Shown here piece after piece: positions 26,646 through 39,821 of a DNA stretch of 64,000 nt (its first letter is position 1; every line of letters begins with the position of its first letter). The notes beneath the pieces were generated by a model, which saw nothing but the letters and a program-made list of their open reading frames with translations, did no database searches and was not told the DNA's origin. The position numbers were made by a program, and so were the translations under genes. The DNA is from Hippopus hippopus (Eukaryota; Mollusca; Bivalvia; Cardiida; Cardiidae), in NCBI GenBank assembly GCA_946811185.2, contig OX328106.1, positions 5,702,746-5,766,745 of the forward strand, in the 5' to 3' direction.

Positions 26646-27440
26646 CACTATTTCCCACATAACCTTTGTCAAAATCCTTGGAAAGAAATTGAAACGTCAT
26701 ATACCAGAACTGTTGCATTGGCATCCACCGTGAAATAAACCTACTTAATTGAGAAATAGAATAACGGTAACTGAAGGATTTGTGGACAAATCTTCATACA
26801 GGACATATAAATTCCTGGGCTGTTAGTGGACAGTGCAGATCCAAGACCACATTGTTATATAGTCTGATCGTTAACTCAGCCGTCCACAAAAGCCCCTATT
26901 GTTGCATGTTTTGGTGGAAACGTCAACTGTTCGCCGTCCAACCAAATCATTACTGAAAAAGACCCGGGGGATTCAGCAATATGAACCAATGTTTTGTAAG
27001 AAAATCACACAAAACAGCAGAAGGTGTTGTTTAGAGATCAGTGTGCGCAGTTTGATCATAAATCAACATCGTCTTTTCTGTGCGCTTAAAGCAACCAGAA
27101 TTGTTTTTAGAGATGGATTTTTATTTTGTATGGTGTTTGATACAGTTTTCAACAATATTTCAGTTAAATTGCGGGGGCCAGTGTACCCATTCATGCTTTC
27201 CTGGAGTTTCTGTAACCAGTTCTTCTCACAATGTCCTTTCTAAGCCAATGGCTGCTTTCCCACATAATCATCGTCGAAACGTTGATCAGCGGTGAGATCG
27301 AGAGAGGGGAATGAACTCCGTCGCATCAGATAAGGAATGGTTTACAAATAGCTGGTTATTTTTACAATGACCGTTTTCACTAACGAGGCGAAACGGTCAG
27401 TCACTATCAAAAAATGACTATGTTGTTAACATTCTACGTT

Positions 27441-27796
27441 AAAGCCCCAATGGCGGCTAAAAGTAAATAAGGCGGGTGTGAAAATACATCTGAATTTAAA
27501 TCATACCCTTTAAAGCATGGAAATTATTGTACATTCAGTCCAAGTGTTAGTTGCTGGAAGAAAAATGGATTTTAAAACCAGGTTAAGAAGTAAACATAAG
27601 ATATACCACCATGACAATTTTGACTTACTTTTAAAATTTACTTTTCTGCCAGTAACAAACACTTTGACCGATCGTACAATAACAGATTGTCATCTTCCTA
27701 ATAATTTCCATATTTTCATATGGTATGATTTAAATTCAAATGCATTTTAATACCGGCAATGTTTACTTTTTGATGCTAATGGGGCTTTAAATGCCA
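27441..27796. mobile_element. Foldback element, TTAAAGCCCC ends
   Basis: TTAAAGCCCCAATGGCGGCT at the left and its inverted form at the right (GATGCTAATGGGGCTTTAA). The inner arms (AAATCATACC, TGGAAATTAT; ATAATTTCCAT, TGGTATGATTT) also pair. Confidence 0.75.
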
Positions 27797-28869
27797 CTCA
27801 ACTGATGTCGATGATGTCCTATGTGGGAATGCAGCCAAAGATATGGAAAATAATGTTTTGCAAAGAACTGGTAACAGAAACTCTAGAAACTCATGGAATG
27901 GTGTTCTGGTCACCATGGTATAACTAAATAATGTTGAAAAAAGTGTTAAACACTAAAACCAAACATAAAACACGATTTCACGTGTCGATTTCAACATGTA
28001 ATGGGGTCCCCACAGGTTCAGTTGTAAAGTAAGCTTGATTTGTAACCAGGGTTCATTTCTACCAAGCATCCTCAAGAATACTCTTAGTTTTAATCTCCAG
28101 AATTTTTTAAGTGTTAAAGTAACATGGTAATCAAATGGTTTAACCAATCAAAAGTTGTGTTACTTTCAAATTCAGAAAATCAAAGATATAAAGACTAAGA
28201 ATGTTCAAGATAAGTTTGTGCACCATTCAATAATTTAACCAAGAGCCCATTCATAGGAGTAAAGCAGCCAGGCTTTTGAATGTTACAAATAAAACTGAAA
28301 TAGTCAAAGGTTACACTATACCACCTAATTTTTCTTTGTATCCCCAACTAAAAACCTAGGAGGTACATTGTACATAACAGTTGAAAACTGTTGAACACCA
28401 TACAACCAATCAATCAGCCATTGAAAGACCGATTTTCAAACTGTGTGGGAAATGAAGAATATTTTGAAAAATATCTGACCTTAGGACAGTGTGGATCAAG
28501 ATCAGACTGCACAGAACATGCAGTTTGATCTTGGATCTACACTGTCCGATAAGGAGATATTATTTTCCAAAACATAACTTTGAAATAGCAATATTTAGGT
28601 TTCTTTACTATGGAAGTGAAAATTTCATTTTAGTTATTTAGCAGGATAAGGGTTAAAATGGAAGGAACCTCAGTTGTTTTGTCTTGTAAAACGCTTTCAC
28701 ACACAATTCCGAATTTTAACGACTACGAGAAAGAAGACTATTGAAAACATTGTAGGAAAAGGAGAAAATACCAGTTACACATAAAATCATAGGTAGAATG
28801 AGAAAAAATTACCAAGAGCAAAAGGTTTCGACTGAGTGTACAATAAATGTAAATGCAATAAACTCTACA

Positions 28870-29520
28870 TGAGTATCATACTCAATCTGTCACTGACCAA
28901 CTATCTATTCGTTTTTCTCTGTATCTCTCTCCATTTCACTGACTAAGTCTGTTTCACACTGTCCTGTCACTGACTCTCTGGAGTGCCTTTTTGTCCCTCT
29001 CTCTCCTCGCTGTATGCTCAATCAGCCAATCACTACCTCTTTCTCGTTTCACTAACTGTCCTACTCTATCTCTCTCTCTCCTTGCTGTCTGTGCACTCAC
29101 ATATTAACTCAATGTCCAATTATCTACCTTTCTTTCCCTCTCTTATCACTTAGTCACACTCTCCATCTTACCCTGTTCATTCACTCTTTCAATCTCTAGC
29201 TCTGTTTACTCATTCCTTCCATCTATATCTTTCTTCAATCACTCATTCAGTCATTCAATCTCTTTGTTCACTCACTCACTCCATCTGTCTCTTTGTTCAC
29301 TCACTCACTCCATCTGTCTCTTTGTTCACTCACTCACTCTTTCCATCTCCATCTATCTGTCTCTTTGTTCACTCACTCACTCACTCTTTCCATCTCCATC
29401 TCTCTCTGTCCACTCACTCACTCCTTCCATTCACATAGATCTACTCCATCTCTCTCCACTCACTTTTTTTTTCTTTTTTCTCTTTTCATTCATTTACTCC
29501 ATCTCTCTCTTCACTCACAT
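28870..29520. repeat. CT-rich simple-repeat array (block A)
   Basis: Imperfect repeats of TCTCTTTGTTCACTCACTCA and CCATCTCTCTC. Counterparts: 33,880-34,440, 46,860-47,400, 51,660-52,260. Confidence 0.9.
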
Positions 29521-29565
29521 TTTTATTTCTTACTCCGAAATCGAAACAGCATTTCTATTTTACAT

Positions 29566-29640
29566 TGGCCAATCCCGGAATCGAAACCGGGAATCCCAGA
29601 CACAAGGCCGTAATCATAACCATTTGACCACAGTGCTCGT
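29566..29640 (-). repeat. tRNA-His-like SINE head, block A
   Basis: Minus-strand A box TGGTCAAATGGTTATGAT, loop TTGTGTC (GTG in the anticodon place) and B box GGTTTCGATTCCGG. Three equivalents occur in blocks B, C and D. Acceptor pairing is poor. Confidence 0.6.
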
Positions 29641-29849
29641 TGTGAAAGCCTATTCAATCCATTAATTTAAACTTAATATTCGCACCTTTTTAAGCCCCTA
29701 GGGCCATTACCCATGATGCAAAGCAGATGTGTTGATTTGTTTAGTATTATCCAACACGTATTATAAGGTTAAAAAATATTCTTCTGTATGTATGCGAACA
29801 CGTACTTGCACAGACATACGGACAAAATATATATTCTTACAAATAATGT

Positions 29850-29945
29850 GAGAAAAAGAACAAGAGAGAGAGACAGACAGAGAGAGAGACACACACAGAC
29901 AGACAGACAAAGACATAAAGAAAAACAAGGACAGAGAGAGAGAGA
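29850..29945. repeat. GA-rich microsatellite
   Basis: AGAGAGAGACAGAC-type repeats between two conserved unique-looking stretches, mirrored in blocks B, C and D. Confidence 0.85.
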
Positions 29946-30969
29946 ATATTATCCGGCATTTGCCATCGACAACGTTTATAAACAAAGGGCAGGCACGTAT
30001 CACTTAAATTTGAAATGGTTTGGTACTTGTTGCTTTTCGCTACTGCATGAAAACATCCATGTCATCCACAAATGACTCCTGTCTAAAATTTGGGCTTATC
30101 ATTATTTCACGTTAGTTACGCGGGAAAGCAGCCAATGGCTTGCGAAGAATACTAGTATCTTGCGAAGTACTGGTAATAGAAGTTCTGGGAAAACATGGAT
30201 AGGTTGGTTTACTGGCCGACACGATATATACCTAGAATACACGTAATATTTAAAACGATGTTTTAGTTTTTCTGTACAGACCCATCATGAAAAATCTGAA
30301 CTGTGTTCATATTCTAATTAACATAAGAATGACCCTGGTACTTAATTTAGAAAAAATAAAAGTAAAAAATAATTTCTGAGGAACGGATAGGTCGGTGCTC
30401 TACTGCCGTTATGTGACTGAAATAATGTTGAAAATAGACCTAACCATATAACCATATGTCTTATTTTCAGACCTACTCAGTCCTCTTCTACCTAATCTGA
30501 TCTTGATCAACTTATTGTACCACTAATGTTGTATTTACCATTTACCAAACAATATCGTGTTTAAACGATCATGAAGAATAAAGCTTTTGAAAACGTCGTG
30601 GCGAAAGGAGTAAATGCCGGAACCAGCATTTTCTACCAGCATTTTCTCCTATTCCCACAATATTTCGTGAACCGTTTGAAGAAAGATACTATCACTTAAT
30701 CCAATCCAGTTTCTCGTATGCAATCGTTCAGTTTTGAAAGGTGTGAAAGTTTGTCTTCTAGTAAAGATCGGTCAGTTTTCTGCATGTCCGAGGACTACTT
30801 ATGTCATAACTTGCTTGGTAGGCAAGTTCCAGGACTAATTATGTGATGACTGGAACCTTGGTCTTACTTGCGTCACGGAGATGCAGTGAACCCCTTTTGC
30901 CAGATCTCGAGTATGTTTCAAATATTTGAACACATTTCATCTCCTGGAACAAACGGCAGACGTTTGACT

Positions 30970-31250
30970 AGCTGTGGATCAGCCTGGTAACTCAGTCAAA
31001 AACTTACAGAGGCCAGTAATTCGAATCCCCCGACTCGGCCGATTTCTTCTCGAGTATTGGTTATAAACGTTGCGACAAGATCCATTTTTCTCTTAACACT
31101 GATAATTGCTTCGAGAATGGTTGTGTAAGAAAGCAGCTTATGGGTTTAGAAGAATAATGTGCTAGGTACTGGTAAAACAAACTCGGGGAGATTATGGATA
31201 GCTGTACTGACTGCCAAGACATATAACTGTAGTAATCTTCATTTTAGAAT
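30970..31250 (+). repeat. tRNA-derived SINE, block A
   Basis: Head CTGGTAACTCAGTCAAAAAC with ATTCGAATCCCC, then AAGCAGC and the TGTACTGACTGCCAAGACAT 3' domain. The equivalent at 49,995-50,245 is reversed. Confidence 0.7.
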
Positions 31251-31320
31251 GATAGATTATAAAACAATACAGGTTTTAAACATTAACTGCTGAATTAGTA
31301 GAATGAATATGTCAAGCTGA

Positions 31321-31590
31321 TATGGCTTGCAACACGCGAAGAGGGGCATTCGGACATTTGCGTAAAGTGTCGTCTCGGATCGGCCTGCGCAGTCCGCGCA
31401 GGCTAATCCGAAACGACACTTTCCATTTCTATGTATTTTTTTTCTTTGTTTTGCGCAAGTCTACTGTAGCACAAAATCTAATGCAGTCGTAAAGTTTTGT
31501 CTCGGATTAGTCTGCGCAGACTGCGCAGGCTGATCCGAGACGACAATTTCAAATGTCCGAATGCCCCGTTTTCGTGTGTTGCAAGCCATA
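31321..31590. mobile_element. MITE-4, TA-flanked, 266 bp
   Basis: TA at 31,321-31,322 and 31,589-31,590. Inverted ends start TGGCTTGCAACACGCGAAG and extend about 40 bp. Two inner palindromes use CTGCGCAG. The empty counterpart at 49,905-49,920 shows a single TA. Confidence 0.9.
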
Positions 31591-31640
31591 TTAAGAAGGC
31601 AAATTTTGCTTTTTCCAAAAATATATTTTTTAGGAAAAAT

Positions 31641-31720
31641 ATGGCCTGTTAGACAGTGTAGATCTAAGATCAGACTGCAATTGTGCTGTCTCATCTTAAT
31701 CTACGCTGTCCGCATAAGGT
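31641..31720. repeat. MITE-2 fragment hosting MITE-4
   Basis: GTAGATCTAAGATCAGACTG and its inverted copy with TTGTGCT between; the left part of MITE-2 lies on the far side of MITE-4. Confidence 0.65.
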
Positions 31721-32354
31721 CTTTGTCTCGCGCCTATCACCAATAGGATTGAAAGATTCATATAAGAACAATAAGTGCTGTATAGCAGTTGCCGACAAGT
31801 ATTCGAGTTGCCTCCCTTGTAATAGCAAATGACAGGTGTCACACCACTTGGTTTTGGGCATACTGAAAATAGAGTGATATTGGCCATCTTTGAAGCATCA
31901 CAGATTGTTTAATGGCAAAACTGTTGCTTTTCCGTCTCTTGCGGTCTAAAGTACGTCCATAGTCCTTCAAAAAATGCATTAAAAACAACATGTCAACCGA
32001 TTGCGTTTTTCGCTAAATCCCAATAAATAACGGCCACCTAGAATTTTCCCTCTCAAAAACACCTGTTCACCCCCATGACCCCAATTTTTTGTTCCTCCAG
32101 TGACACAAAATAGTCTACTCAATATACTATAAAAACACATCTAAGTGTTTCCCCACTGCCTAAATTTGAAGCAAATCTGAATTATATACCACTAAGCCGT
32201 CATGGCTCCATAGAACAGTGCAATAAAAGTGCTACTGCAAATTTTCACATGGGACTACTTTTGACTACTTCGAACCGGAAGCAGTCTCGCAGTGGTGCAA
32301 CACCAACAAGATGACTGCCTAGTTGATGCATTGGTTGATTATTTGTCAGGGTTT

Positions 32355-32578
32355 TCATTTCTTTACCACACAATCTCGAGCTTTAATGATCCTAATGGAG
32401 ATAGCTTTGGTATTCAACATTTCTTCCTTTTCCCACAACGTTTTCTACCCTATTACAGGCAAATTTTATAATCTGAGCCATTAAATGGTTACCAGCGTTT
32501 TCTCCTTTACTCATAATGTTTACAAAAGGCTTCTTTCCCAAGGTCGTGAAAAGCCAACATTGTGCCGTAAAGGGTTAA
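32355..32578. repeat. Decayed MITE-1 copy at the A/B junction
   Basis: TTTACCACACAATCTCGAGC at the left, a scrambled core, and TGCCGTAAAGGGTTAA at the right. It matches 49,390-49,600 in reverse. Confidence 0.7.
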
Positions 32579-33429
32579 TATTAGCTTGAACTTATTTTGC
32601 AGGTTAAGGGTTAAAACCTGCTTTGTTTTATAAATAATGTATAATTCGATTATTAAGATTGTAACAGTCATATCGTGGCAGTCAGTACAGCTGTGTGTGT
32701 GTGTGTGGGGGGGGGGATTCGAACCAATGGCCTCTGTAAATTAGTTTGATCTACAACTAGTCAGACATCTGCCGTTTATTCTAGGAGATGAAATGTGTTC
32801 AAATATTTGAAACATGCTCTGGCAAAGGGGGCTAACTGCATCTCCGTGACGCAAATAAGACCAAGGTTCCAGTCATCACATAATTAGTCCTGGAACATGC
32901 AGAAAATTGACCGATATTTACCAGAAGACAAACTTTTACACCTGTCAAAGTTGAAAAGATTGCAGACAACAAATTGCATTGGATCAAGTGATGGCATCTT
33001 TCGTCAACTGGGTTTTGGAACATTGGAAAGGAAAAGGAGAAAATGCTGGTTTCCAGATTATAAACTTTTACACCTGTAAAAACTGATAGGATTTCACAAG
33101 ACTAATTGAATTGGATCCAATGATGAAAAAAATCAAAACAGTTTTTAATATCATTTCAGTCATATATTGTGGCGGCCAGTGGACCCATCCATGTTTTCCC
33201 GGAGCTTCTATTACCAGTACTCCGCACGATATTCTTCGCAAACCATTGGCTGCTTTCCCGCATAACTAACGTGAAAACAATGATAAGCCCAAATTTTGGA
33301 CAGGAGTCATTTGTAGATGGCATGGATCTTTTAATGCAGAAGCAAAAAGCCACAAGAACCAAACTGTTCCAAAATTAAGTGACACGTGCCTGCCCTCTGT
33401 CTATAAACGTTGTCGATGGCAAATGCTGG

Positions 33430-33468
<39 letters not shown>

Positions 33469-33580
33469 TGTTTTTCTTTCTTTCTTTCCGCTTTCTTTCT
33501 TTCTTTTTGGCTGTCTGTCTGTCTCTCTGTCCATCTCTTTCTCACTGTCTCTCTGTCTCTGTCTCTCTCTTGTTCTTTTT
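33430..33580. repeat. CT microsatellite, block B
   Basis: TCTCTC repeat passing into CTTTCTTTC and CTGTCTGTC; the reverse counterpart of 29,850-29,945. Confidence 0.9.
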
Positions 33581-33795
33581 CTCACATTATTTGTAAGAAT
33601 ATCTATTTTGTCCGTATGTCTGTGCAAGTGCGTGTTCGCATACATATAGAAGAATATTTTTTAACCCTATAATATGTATTGGATAATACTAAACAAATCA
33701 ACACAACCGCTTTGCATCATGGGTAATGGCCCTCAGGGGCTTAAAAAGGTGCGAATATTAAGTATAAATTAATGGATTGAAGAGGCTTTCACAAC

Positions 33796-33866
33796 GACCA
33801 CTGTGGTCAAATGGTTATGATTACGGCCTTGTGTCTGGGATTCCCGGTTTCGATCCCGGGCTTGTC
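33796..33866 (+). repeat. tRNA-His-like SINE head, block B
   Basis: Same head as 29,566-29,640 in the opposite orientation: CTGTGGTCAAATGGTTATGA and GGTTTCGATCCCGG. Confidence 0.6.
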
Positions 33867-33879
33867 CAAAGTAATAAAA

Positions 33880-34440
33880 ATGAGAGAGTGAGTGAAGAAA
33901 GATAGATAGATTGAGTAAATGAATGAAAACATAAAGATGGAAAGGATGGAAAGAAAACAAAAGAAAAAATGTGAGCGAAGAGGAATGGAGAAAGCGAATG
34001 AAAAAAAACGAGATGGAAAGAGTGAATGAGTGAACAAAGAGAGAGATGGACAGAATGAGCGAGTTAACAAAGAGACAGATAGAGAGAGTGATTAAGTGAA
34101 CAAAGAGAGAGATTGAATGAATGAGAGAACAGAGAGAGGTGGAAAGAGTGAATGACTGAACAAAGAGAGAAAGACTGAAAGAGGGAATGGAGATACAGAG
34201 ACAGACAGAGAAAGAGAGAACAGAAAGACGTTAAGTGAAAGAGAGAAAGTAAGACAGATAGTTGGATACTGAGAAAGTATGTCAGTGAGCAGATAGGAAG
34301 GAGAGAGAGGGACAAAAGGGCAGACCAGTAAGTTAGTGCAACGAGAGAGCGAAACCGTGAAATGGGAGAGACAGACGGAAAAAGGAATGGACAACCGGTC
34401 AGTCAGAGAGTGGGGAGAGAAAAAACAGCACAACAGACAG
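33880..34440. repeat. GA-rich simple-repeat array, block B
   Basis: Repeats of GTGAGTGAACAAAGAGAGAG and GATGGAAAGA. All long open frames here are low-complexity artefacts. Confidence 0.9.
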
Positions 34441-35089
34441 ATTGGGTTTGTGTGTGCCAGTAAGTAAGACTCACGCAAGTAAAATGGAGAGAGATTTTCC
34501 AGAGAAAAAGGAAATGGACCGATGCATGGGCTTATTGCACCTACAAAAGATGTCCGTCTCTGATCTAAGTTTGAAGCGTTTTGCTCCTGGTAAATTTTTT
34601 AAGGATCGTTATACTTTCCAGCATTTTTCCTTTTCCTACAATGTTTTTAAAAGTCTTCTTTCTCGTTGAACCTTTACAAGACAGAAAAATTGAGATTCGT
34701 TCTATTTTAACCCTTATCCTGCTAAATAACTAAAATGAAATTTTCAATTCGAAAGTAAAAGACCCAAATATTGCTAGTTCAAAGTTATGTTTTGGAAAAC
34801 AAAAATAATATCTCCTTATAGGACAATGTACATCCACACTGTCCGCTAAAGGTTAGAAAGTCATGTTTAGCAGCTAGAGGGTGAAAGACATTTGCAGACA
34901 AACAATAAATTGCGGCGCTGTGCGCACAGAAGGGGTTGTCTTTGACAGGAGAGAAACATTGTGAGAAAAGGAAAAATGCTGCTTACCCTTTCTTCATTAT
35001 TCTTAATATTATTATATTATTATATAAATATACAGTATATTATTCACAATATTCTTCATTTCCCACACGGTTTGAAAATCAGCCTTTCA

Positions 35090-35400
35090 ATAGTTGATTG
35101 ATTGACTGTATGGTGTTTAATGCGGTTTTCAACATTATTGTCAGTTATATCGCGGCGGTCAGTGCACCTTTCCATGCTTCCCTGGAGTTTCTTTTACCAG
35201 TACTCCGCGCAATATTCTTTTCAAGCCACTCGCTGCTTTTCCACATAACCATCGTCGAACCAATGGTCAGCGGTGAAAGAGGAATGATTCCTGTCGCAAT
35301 TACTATCATCAATATTCGGAAAGAAATTGACCAAGCCGGAGATCGAATCAGCGACCCCCGTTCTCGAGTCCTGTACGCTACCGATTGAGATACCCGGGGT
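35090..35400 (-). repeat. Full-length tRNA-SINE, minus strand
   Basis: On the minus strand: A box TATCTCAATCGGTAGCG, B box GATTCGATCTC, conserved middle GATGATAGTAATTGCGACAG, 3' domain GTGCACTGACCGCCGCGATA, and a CAATCAATCAA tail at 35,090. The best reference copy here. Confidence 0.85.
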
Positions 35401-35689
35401 TCTACCCGCCTTTCAAAGGGCCCTTAAAACTGGGGATTGGTTGGTAAATGGTATAAGCGATAAACTCTTTAACCGCCTTTATACCCAAAGGACATTTAAA
35501 TCCTTAAAATTAGACCTTTGAAAAAGCATTTTCAAGTTTGCTCTTGTCCGGAATGGTCAGGAACGTGAACATTGTAGATCAAAGATCAGAGCGCACATTT
35601 TGTACTGTCTGATCATGATCTACAATGACAACTAAATTAGTGACAGTCACTATAAAGGTTAATCCATAAATGTGTACAGACTTTCTTTA

Positions 35690-35880
35690 TATTTACTCCT
35701 TATCGTGCTAAATAAGTGAAATGAAACTTTTAAGCCGATAGTAAAAAAAAACATGTTTTTCTATTTCAAAGGTATTTTTGAGGAAGAAAAATATCTCCTT
35801 ATCGGACAGTGTAGATCCAAGATCAGACTGTAAGTTCTGTGCAGTCTTTCATTGAGTCGTGCCTAGCAGCCTAAAGCTCG
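35690..35880. mobile_element. MITE-2 copy, block B
   Basis: CTCCTTATCGTGCTAAATAA at the left, the palindrome GTAGATCCAAGATCAGACTG, and CCTAGCAGCC at the right. Confidence 0.7.
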
Positions 35881-36849
35881 GTACAGAAAGTAAGATTAAT
35901 CTCAGAGATTTTTGAATCTGAGACAAATCTTACTGTGTGTACATCCCTAATACATGTATTGTAAGATTTTCTGGAGTTTCATGAAACTCAATTAGGTTTA
36001 CAGCAATGTTCTATTTCCTAAGATTTTTATAAGAGTATTATCTAACCACAGCTTAGCATTTCCTGAAAGCTGAATTACCTGTAGATTTGTTGATGCTGTA
36101 AAGTGAATACATACTGAGTAAGCCACTTCCTGGTACACAAAAATGGCAATATTCATCCACCGCTGGTAAAAACGTTTTTTTTTTTTTGTCTTATTCTCCA
36201 ATTTGCCAAATTTCAAAGCAACACGACTTCTGATTGGTTAAACCGTTTGGGGTGTTACTTTCAAATTTGGAGCAATTTTGAGAATAAGACTGAGAACGTT
36301 CTTAAGAATGGTTGGTGAATACGGGCCCTGGTCCAACATCTTCGCACCAGAAATAGTCCGTCGAGGTTTTCCAATGCACAAGCAATAATTATCATGCAGA
36401 ATGCCATGATCACTTCATCTTGCTCTGTAAGCACCATTTTTACACTAGATCTACACATCAGCATAATTCTGGCGGGGAAACCCGACGGGTAAGATGAGTA
36501 TCATAAGATTTTTATTAGTGTGTGTACAGAAGTGTATTATGATACAAAAATCTCCGAGATTAATTTCATGGGGCAAATCTTATTGTGTGCACCGTCCTTA
36601 AAAGTTAACAAAAACTTTGACAAACCACACAAAGAAAAGCACTTGAAAAGGGGGGGGGGTGTGAGGAACAATAGATTTTCTTGTAGTTTAGAAAATATTG
36701 GGGGGGGGGGGTAAGCAAAACGATCACGTATATGTTACAAGCAATTACTCTTTTTCTCACGATATTTTTTGCAGTTGTCAACTGCAGGCGCGTGGAAAGT
36801 CGTATTTATGAAGTAACCGTATTTCATTGGAAGCCACTCTAAAGCGGCT

Positions 36850-38007
36850 TCCAGTAGGAATGTACCTGAACTATTTACCATGTAGATGATCAGTAATTAT
36901 TCGGTTGGTCATTATTTTTGTAAAATTTCTAATAATGTTGTGTTGTTGTGACAGAGTTACTCCACATGACTCTTTCTTAAATATTCCAACAGACCTACAT
37001 GAAATTCAAGCCTGGTTTTCTTGCAATATATAGTTCATTCCCAAATAACAATGAAAAATACAGAAAGATAAACATCCTTTGATTGGCTAGTCCCCCGAAG
37101 TTTTCAAACATGTAGGATTCCTTCTATTTTCCCAAACGAAGTTGTTATGCTTTCCGTTTATCACAAGCTTTCCCACCTCTCAATGGTTTTCGCATTTGTC
37201 TACTTTTTTACAAAACAAAATAATGATGATTATGATATAGAGAGCATCTTAGAATATGATAATCAGAAGGAATTTTATGTACAAGTTTTCCGTCCAATCT
37301 TAATCTGTAAAGGATAAAACGGCGGTTACCCTATGATCTAGGTATAGGCAGGTTACCTCCCTACACAAGAGGCGTCTACGTCAGCTACTTATAGAATACT
37401 TGCGGAAAGATGACCCTTTTTCTTCCCTTCGTCGACACTTTTGCCGAATGGAACATCTACCTTATGAGACCTGTAAAATTTAGCATTTACTGTGTTGTGT
37501 GTCGAAGCTGTTATGATCAGATTGTACGTGCCATACGGTATGGTCCTGATCTACAGAACCCTTGAAACATGACGTATGGATCGTGATGTACATTGACTCC
37601 AGTAATTATCATGGTGGTGCCTGGTGCTCTAAGGTTTGAAGCTGCTAGAAAATGACGGAAATAGATGAAGATCAGACAGCACATAGCCCTTGTAATATTT
37701 TTTTAAATATTTTATACGATATTTCGTAAACATAAAAAAAAATCTTGTTTGTTTTCCTTACTCAGTGTATTTATTTCGTTAGGTAGTCGAAGGGTTAAAG
37801 TTATTACAGAACCTATTACTGTGAATATACAACTTTTTACGTCGCTGCTAGTCAAAGGTTTAGAATAGCTCTTGAAATTTACATTAGAAGTTTCACACTA
37901 GGTTTGTACAAGGCCTATGCAGGAAATGGTTCAAACTAATACGAAATATGTATAGTAATAGTTAATGTTGTGGTTGAATAGATCCAGATCTTTAAAGACT
38001 TAAGAAA

Positions 38008-38049
<42 letters not shown>

Positions 38050-38870
38050 GCTGCCATTTCAGGAATAAAAGAAACGTGGTTTGTGCCAACTGTGAGGCTA
38101 TGATCAGAATAATTTTGGAGATGCCATACAAAAGATTTTGTTTCTAGAGTAGAAATGTAAAGATTTGCTGTGTCACAAGCATGCTAAGATATTTTTTGAC
38201 AAGCAGGAAGATCATCTTTTAGAAAAAAGTTGTTGAGTATTTTTTTTTTTTTTTTTTTTTTGTTGTAAGAAAAAAAAAATTCAAACACAAAGAAGAGATC
38301 ACTGATAAAAATTGTAAATACATGTAAACATCATATGTGAATAACAATCTTAATATCACTTTGAATAATTGGTAACTTAAATAATTCTGTAGTATTGCCT
38401 TTGATGCCGCTACAGAAGTTTCCTTTCTAAAACTATTTAATAAATGGAAAATGCTGTATTTGAATGCGCAATTTCTCCATTTTCAAATTTCGAGTAGAAA
38501 TTTAAAAATTCCGATGCTTTTACGGGTTTTTTTTTTTTTTTTTTTCCAAATAAACATTATCACTTTATAATAATAATAATAATAGTAATAATAACAAGAT
38601 TATTTAAGATTCCTCTCTAAACTTCTTTTTTTTTTTAATAGAATTAGAATTCATGTACATATTATTTTCTGGTTTTTTATCCTTGCATTTTAGTACCATT
38701 TGTCATGATTTTCCGTTGGTGGGGGGGTGGAGGGGGTAAAAACAGATACAAAAAACTGTAATCACAATTTCTCAAGAGAGTCAATATTTCTGAAATTGTC
38801 CACCAAAAGATTGCGGCTTCTATGATGCTATGCATCATAAATTTGTCTTGTCTCCGTTTGGATGCCACAT
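36850..38870. other. Unassigned stretch with simple repeats
   Basis: No gene or dispersed repeat recognised. Contains a (GT)n tract at 38,011-38,048, T runs near 38,240 and 38,528, and a (TAA)n tract near 38,568. Confidence 0.55.
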
Positions 38871-38922
38871 TTACCCTCCTATTGCTCTTGAAGCTAATAA
38901 ATGACTTTAAGGGCGTTACATA

Positions 38923-39172
38923 ATACGAGTCACGCTCTGCGAAAAGGGGCTAACTTCATTTCAAAAAAGTATCAACCCAGGTCAGCCTGCGCAGTCCGTG
39001 GGCCGAAACTTTTTGCTATAGGCCAATTTACTGCATGTCAAAGGACCTGTCTACCTCATGATTCTGACGACGGTTTGACAAAATCAATTTCATAGACCCA
39101 TAGCTATGTGAAGACCTATTTGGTATAATGCATTATGGAGATGTATTAAGCCCCCTTTTGCCAGAGCATGGC
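38923..39172. mobile_element. MITE-3 copy, block B
   Basis: CGAGTCACGCTCTGCGAAAA at the left and TTTTGCCAGAGCATGGC at the right; half of the internal palindrome is retained. Confidence 0.7.
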
Positions 39173-39297
39173 TTTTATGTTTTAAATCTTACTTTTCAAA
39201 CTCGAGTCAGCAATTTTTGTTGGTTAAAACAAGCTCTACCAGACGGCTTATTACAAGTATATTCCTGTTTAAATATCAAGTCAAATAATGATTGGTT

Positions 39298-39515
39298 GAT
39301 TGAATGGTGTTTTACGCCGCTACCAACATTATTTCAGCCGTGTCACGGCGACAGCTCATATATTTATGTATTTCATGGGTGTCGCCGGTACTAGGCAGGG
39401 GCTCTGAAGTGTCTTGCCCAAGGACACTCCCACATTAAACACAGTGGATCTAGTGAGGCTCGAAGCTGGGGCCTCCAGGTCACGAGTACTACTTTATATC
39501 ACTGAGCCAAGCATG
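39298..39515 (-). repeat. tRNA-SINE of the 16,295 family, minus strand
   Basis: Minus-strand head TGGCTCAGTGATATAAAGTA, GCTTCGAGCCTC, core GTCCTTGGGCAAGACACTTC, and a CAATCAATCA tail at the left. Confidence 0.75.
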
Positions 39516-39821
39516 ACCCTTTTAAGTCAAAGGTACATTGATAATGAAAATAATGCAACTTCGAATGGTGATCATCATCATTTTCACCATCATCGTCCTG
39601 TATTTGTCGTCGTCATCAGCATCATCACCACCATTTTCACCATACAGTGCCATGTTATCAACCAATAATTGCGTTCCATATTTCCATATTCAAGCCGATG
39701 AAAAAAAAAAAACCTACATGCAATACACTTTTCAGGTGTCCCTCAAAATATTTTTGGGGCCTATAGCTTTTGTTTGGTCCGTCCGTCTTTTCGTCTGCTT
39801 TCATGTCCGGGCCACATAACT

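Larger units (their letters stand above)
26790..32500. repeat. Segmental block A (forward)
   Basis: Mosaic of SINEs, MITEs and simple repeats without a recognised gene. 27,800-28,450 matches 43,960-44,600 directly. 28,540-30,270 matches 46,490-48,220 directly, and 33,130-34,800 and 50,900-52,650 in reverse. 31,700-32,500 matches 49,400-49,850 in reverse. 26,790-27,400 is reversed within 40,500-43,400. Confidence 0.75.
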
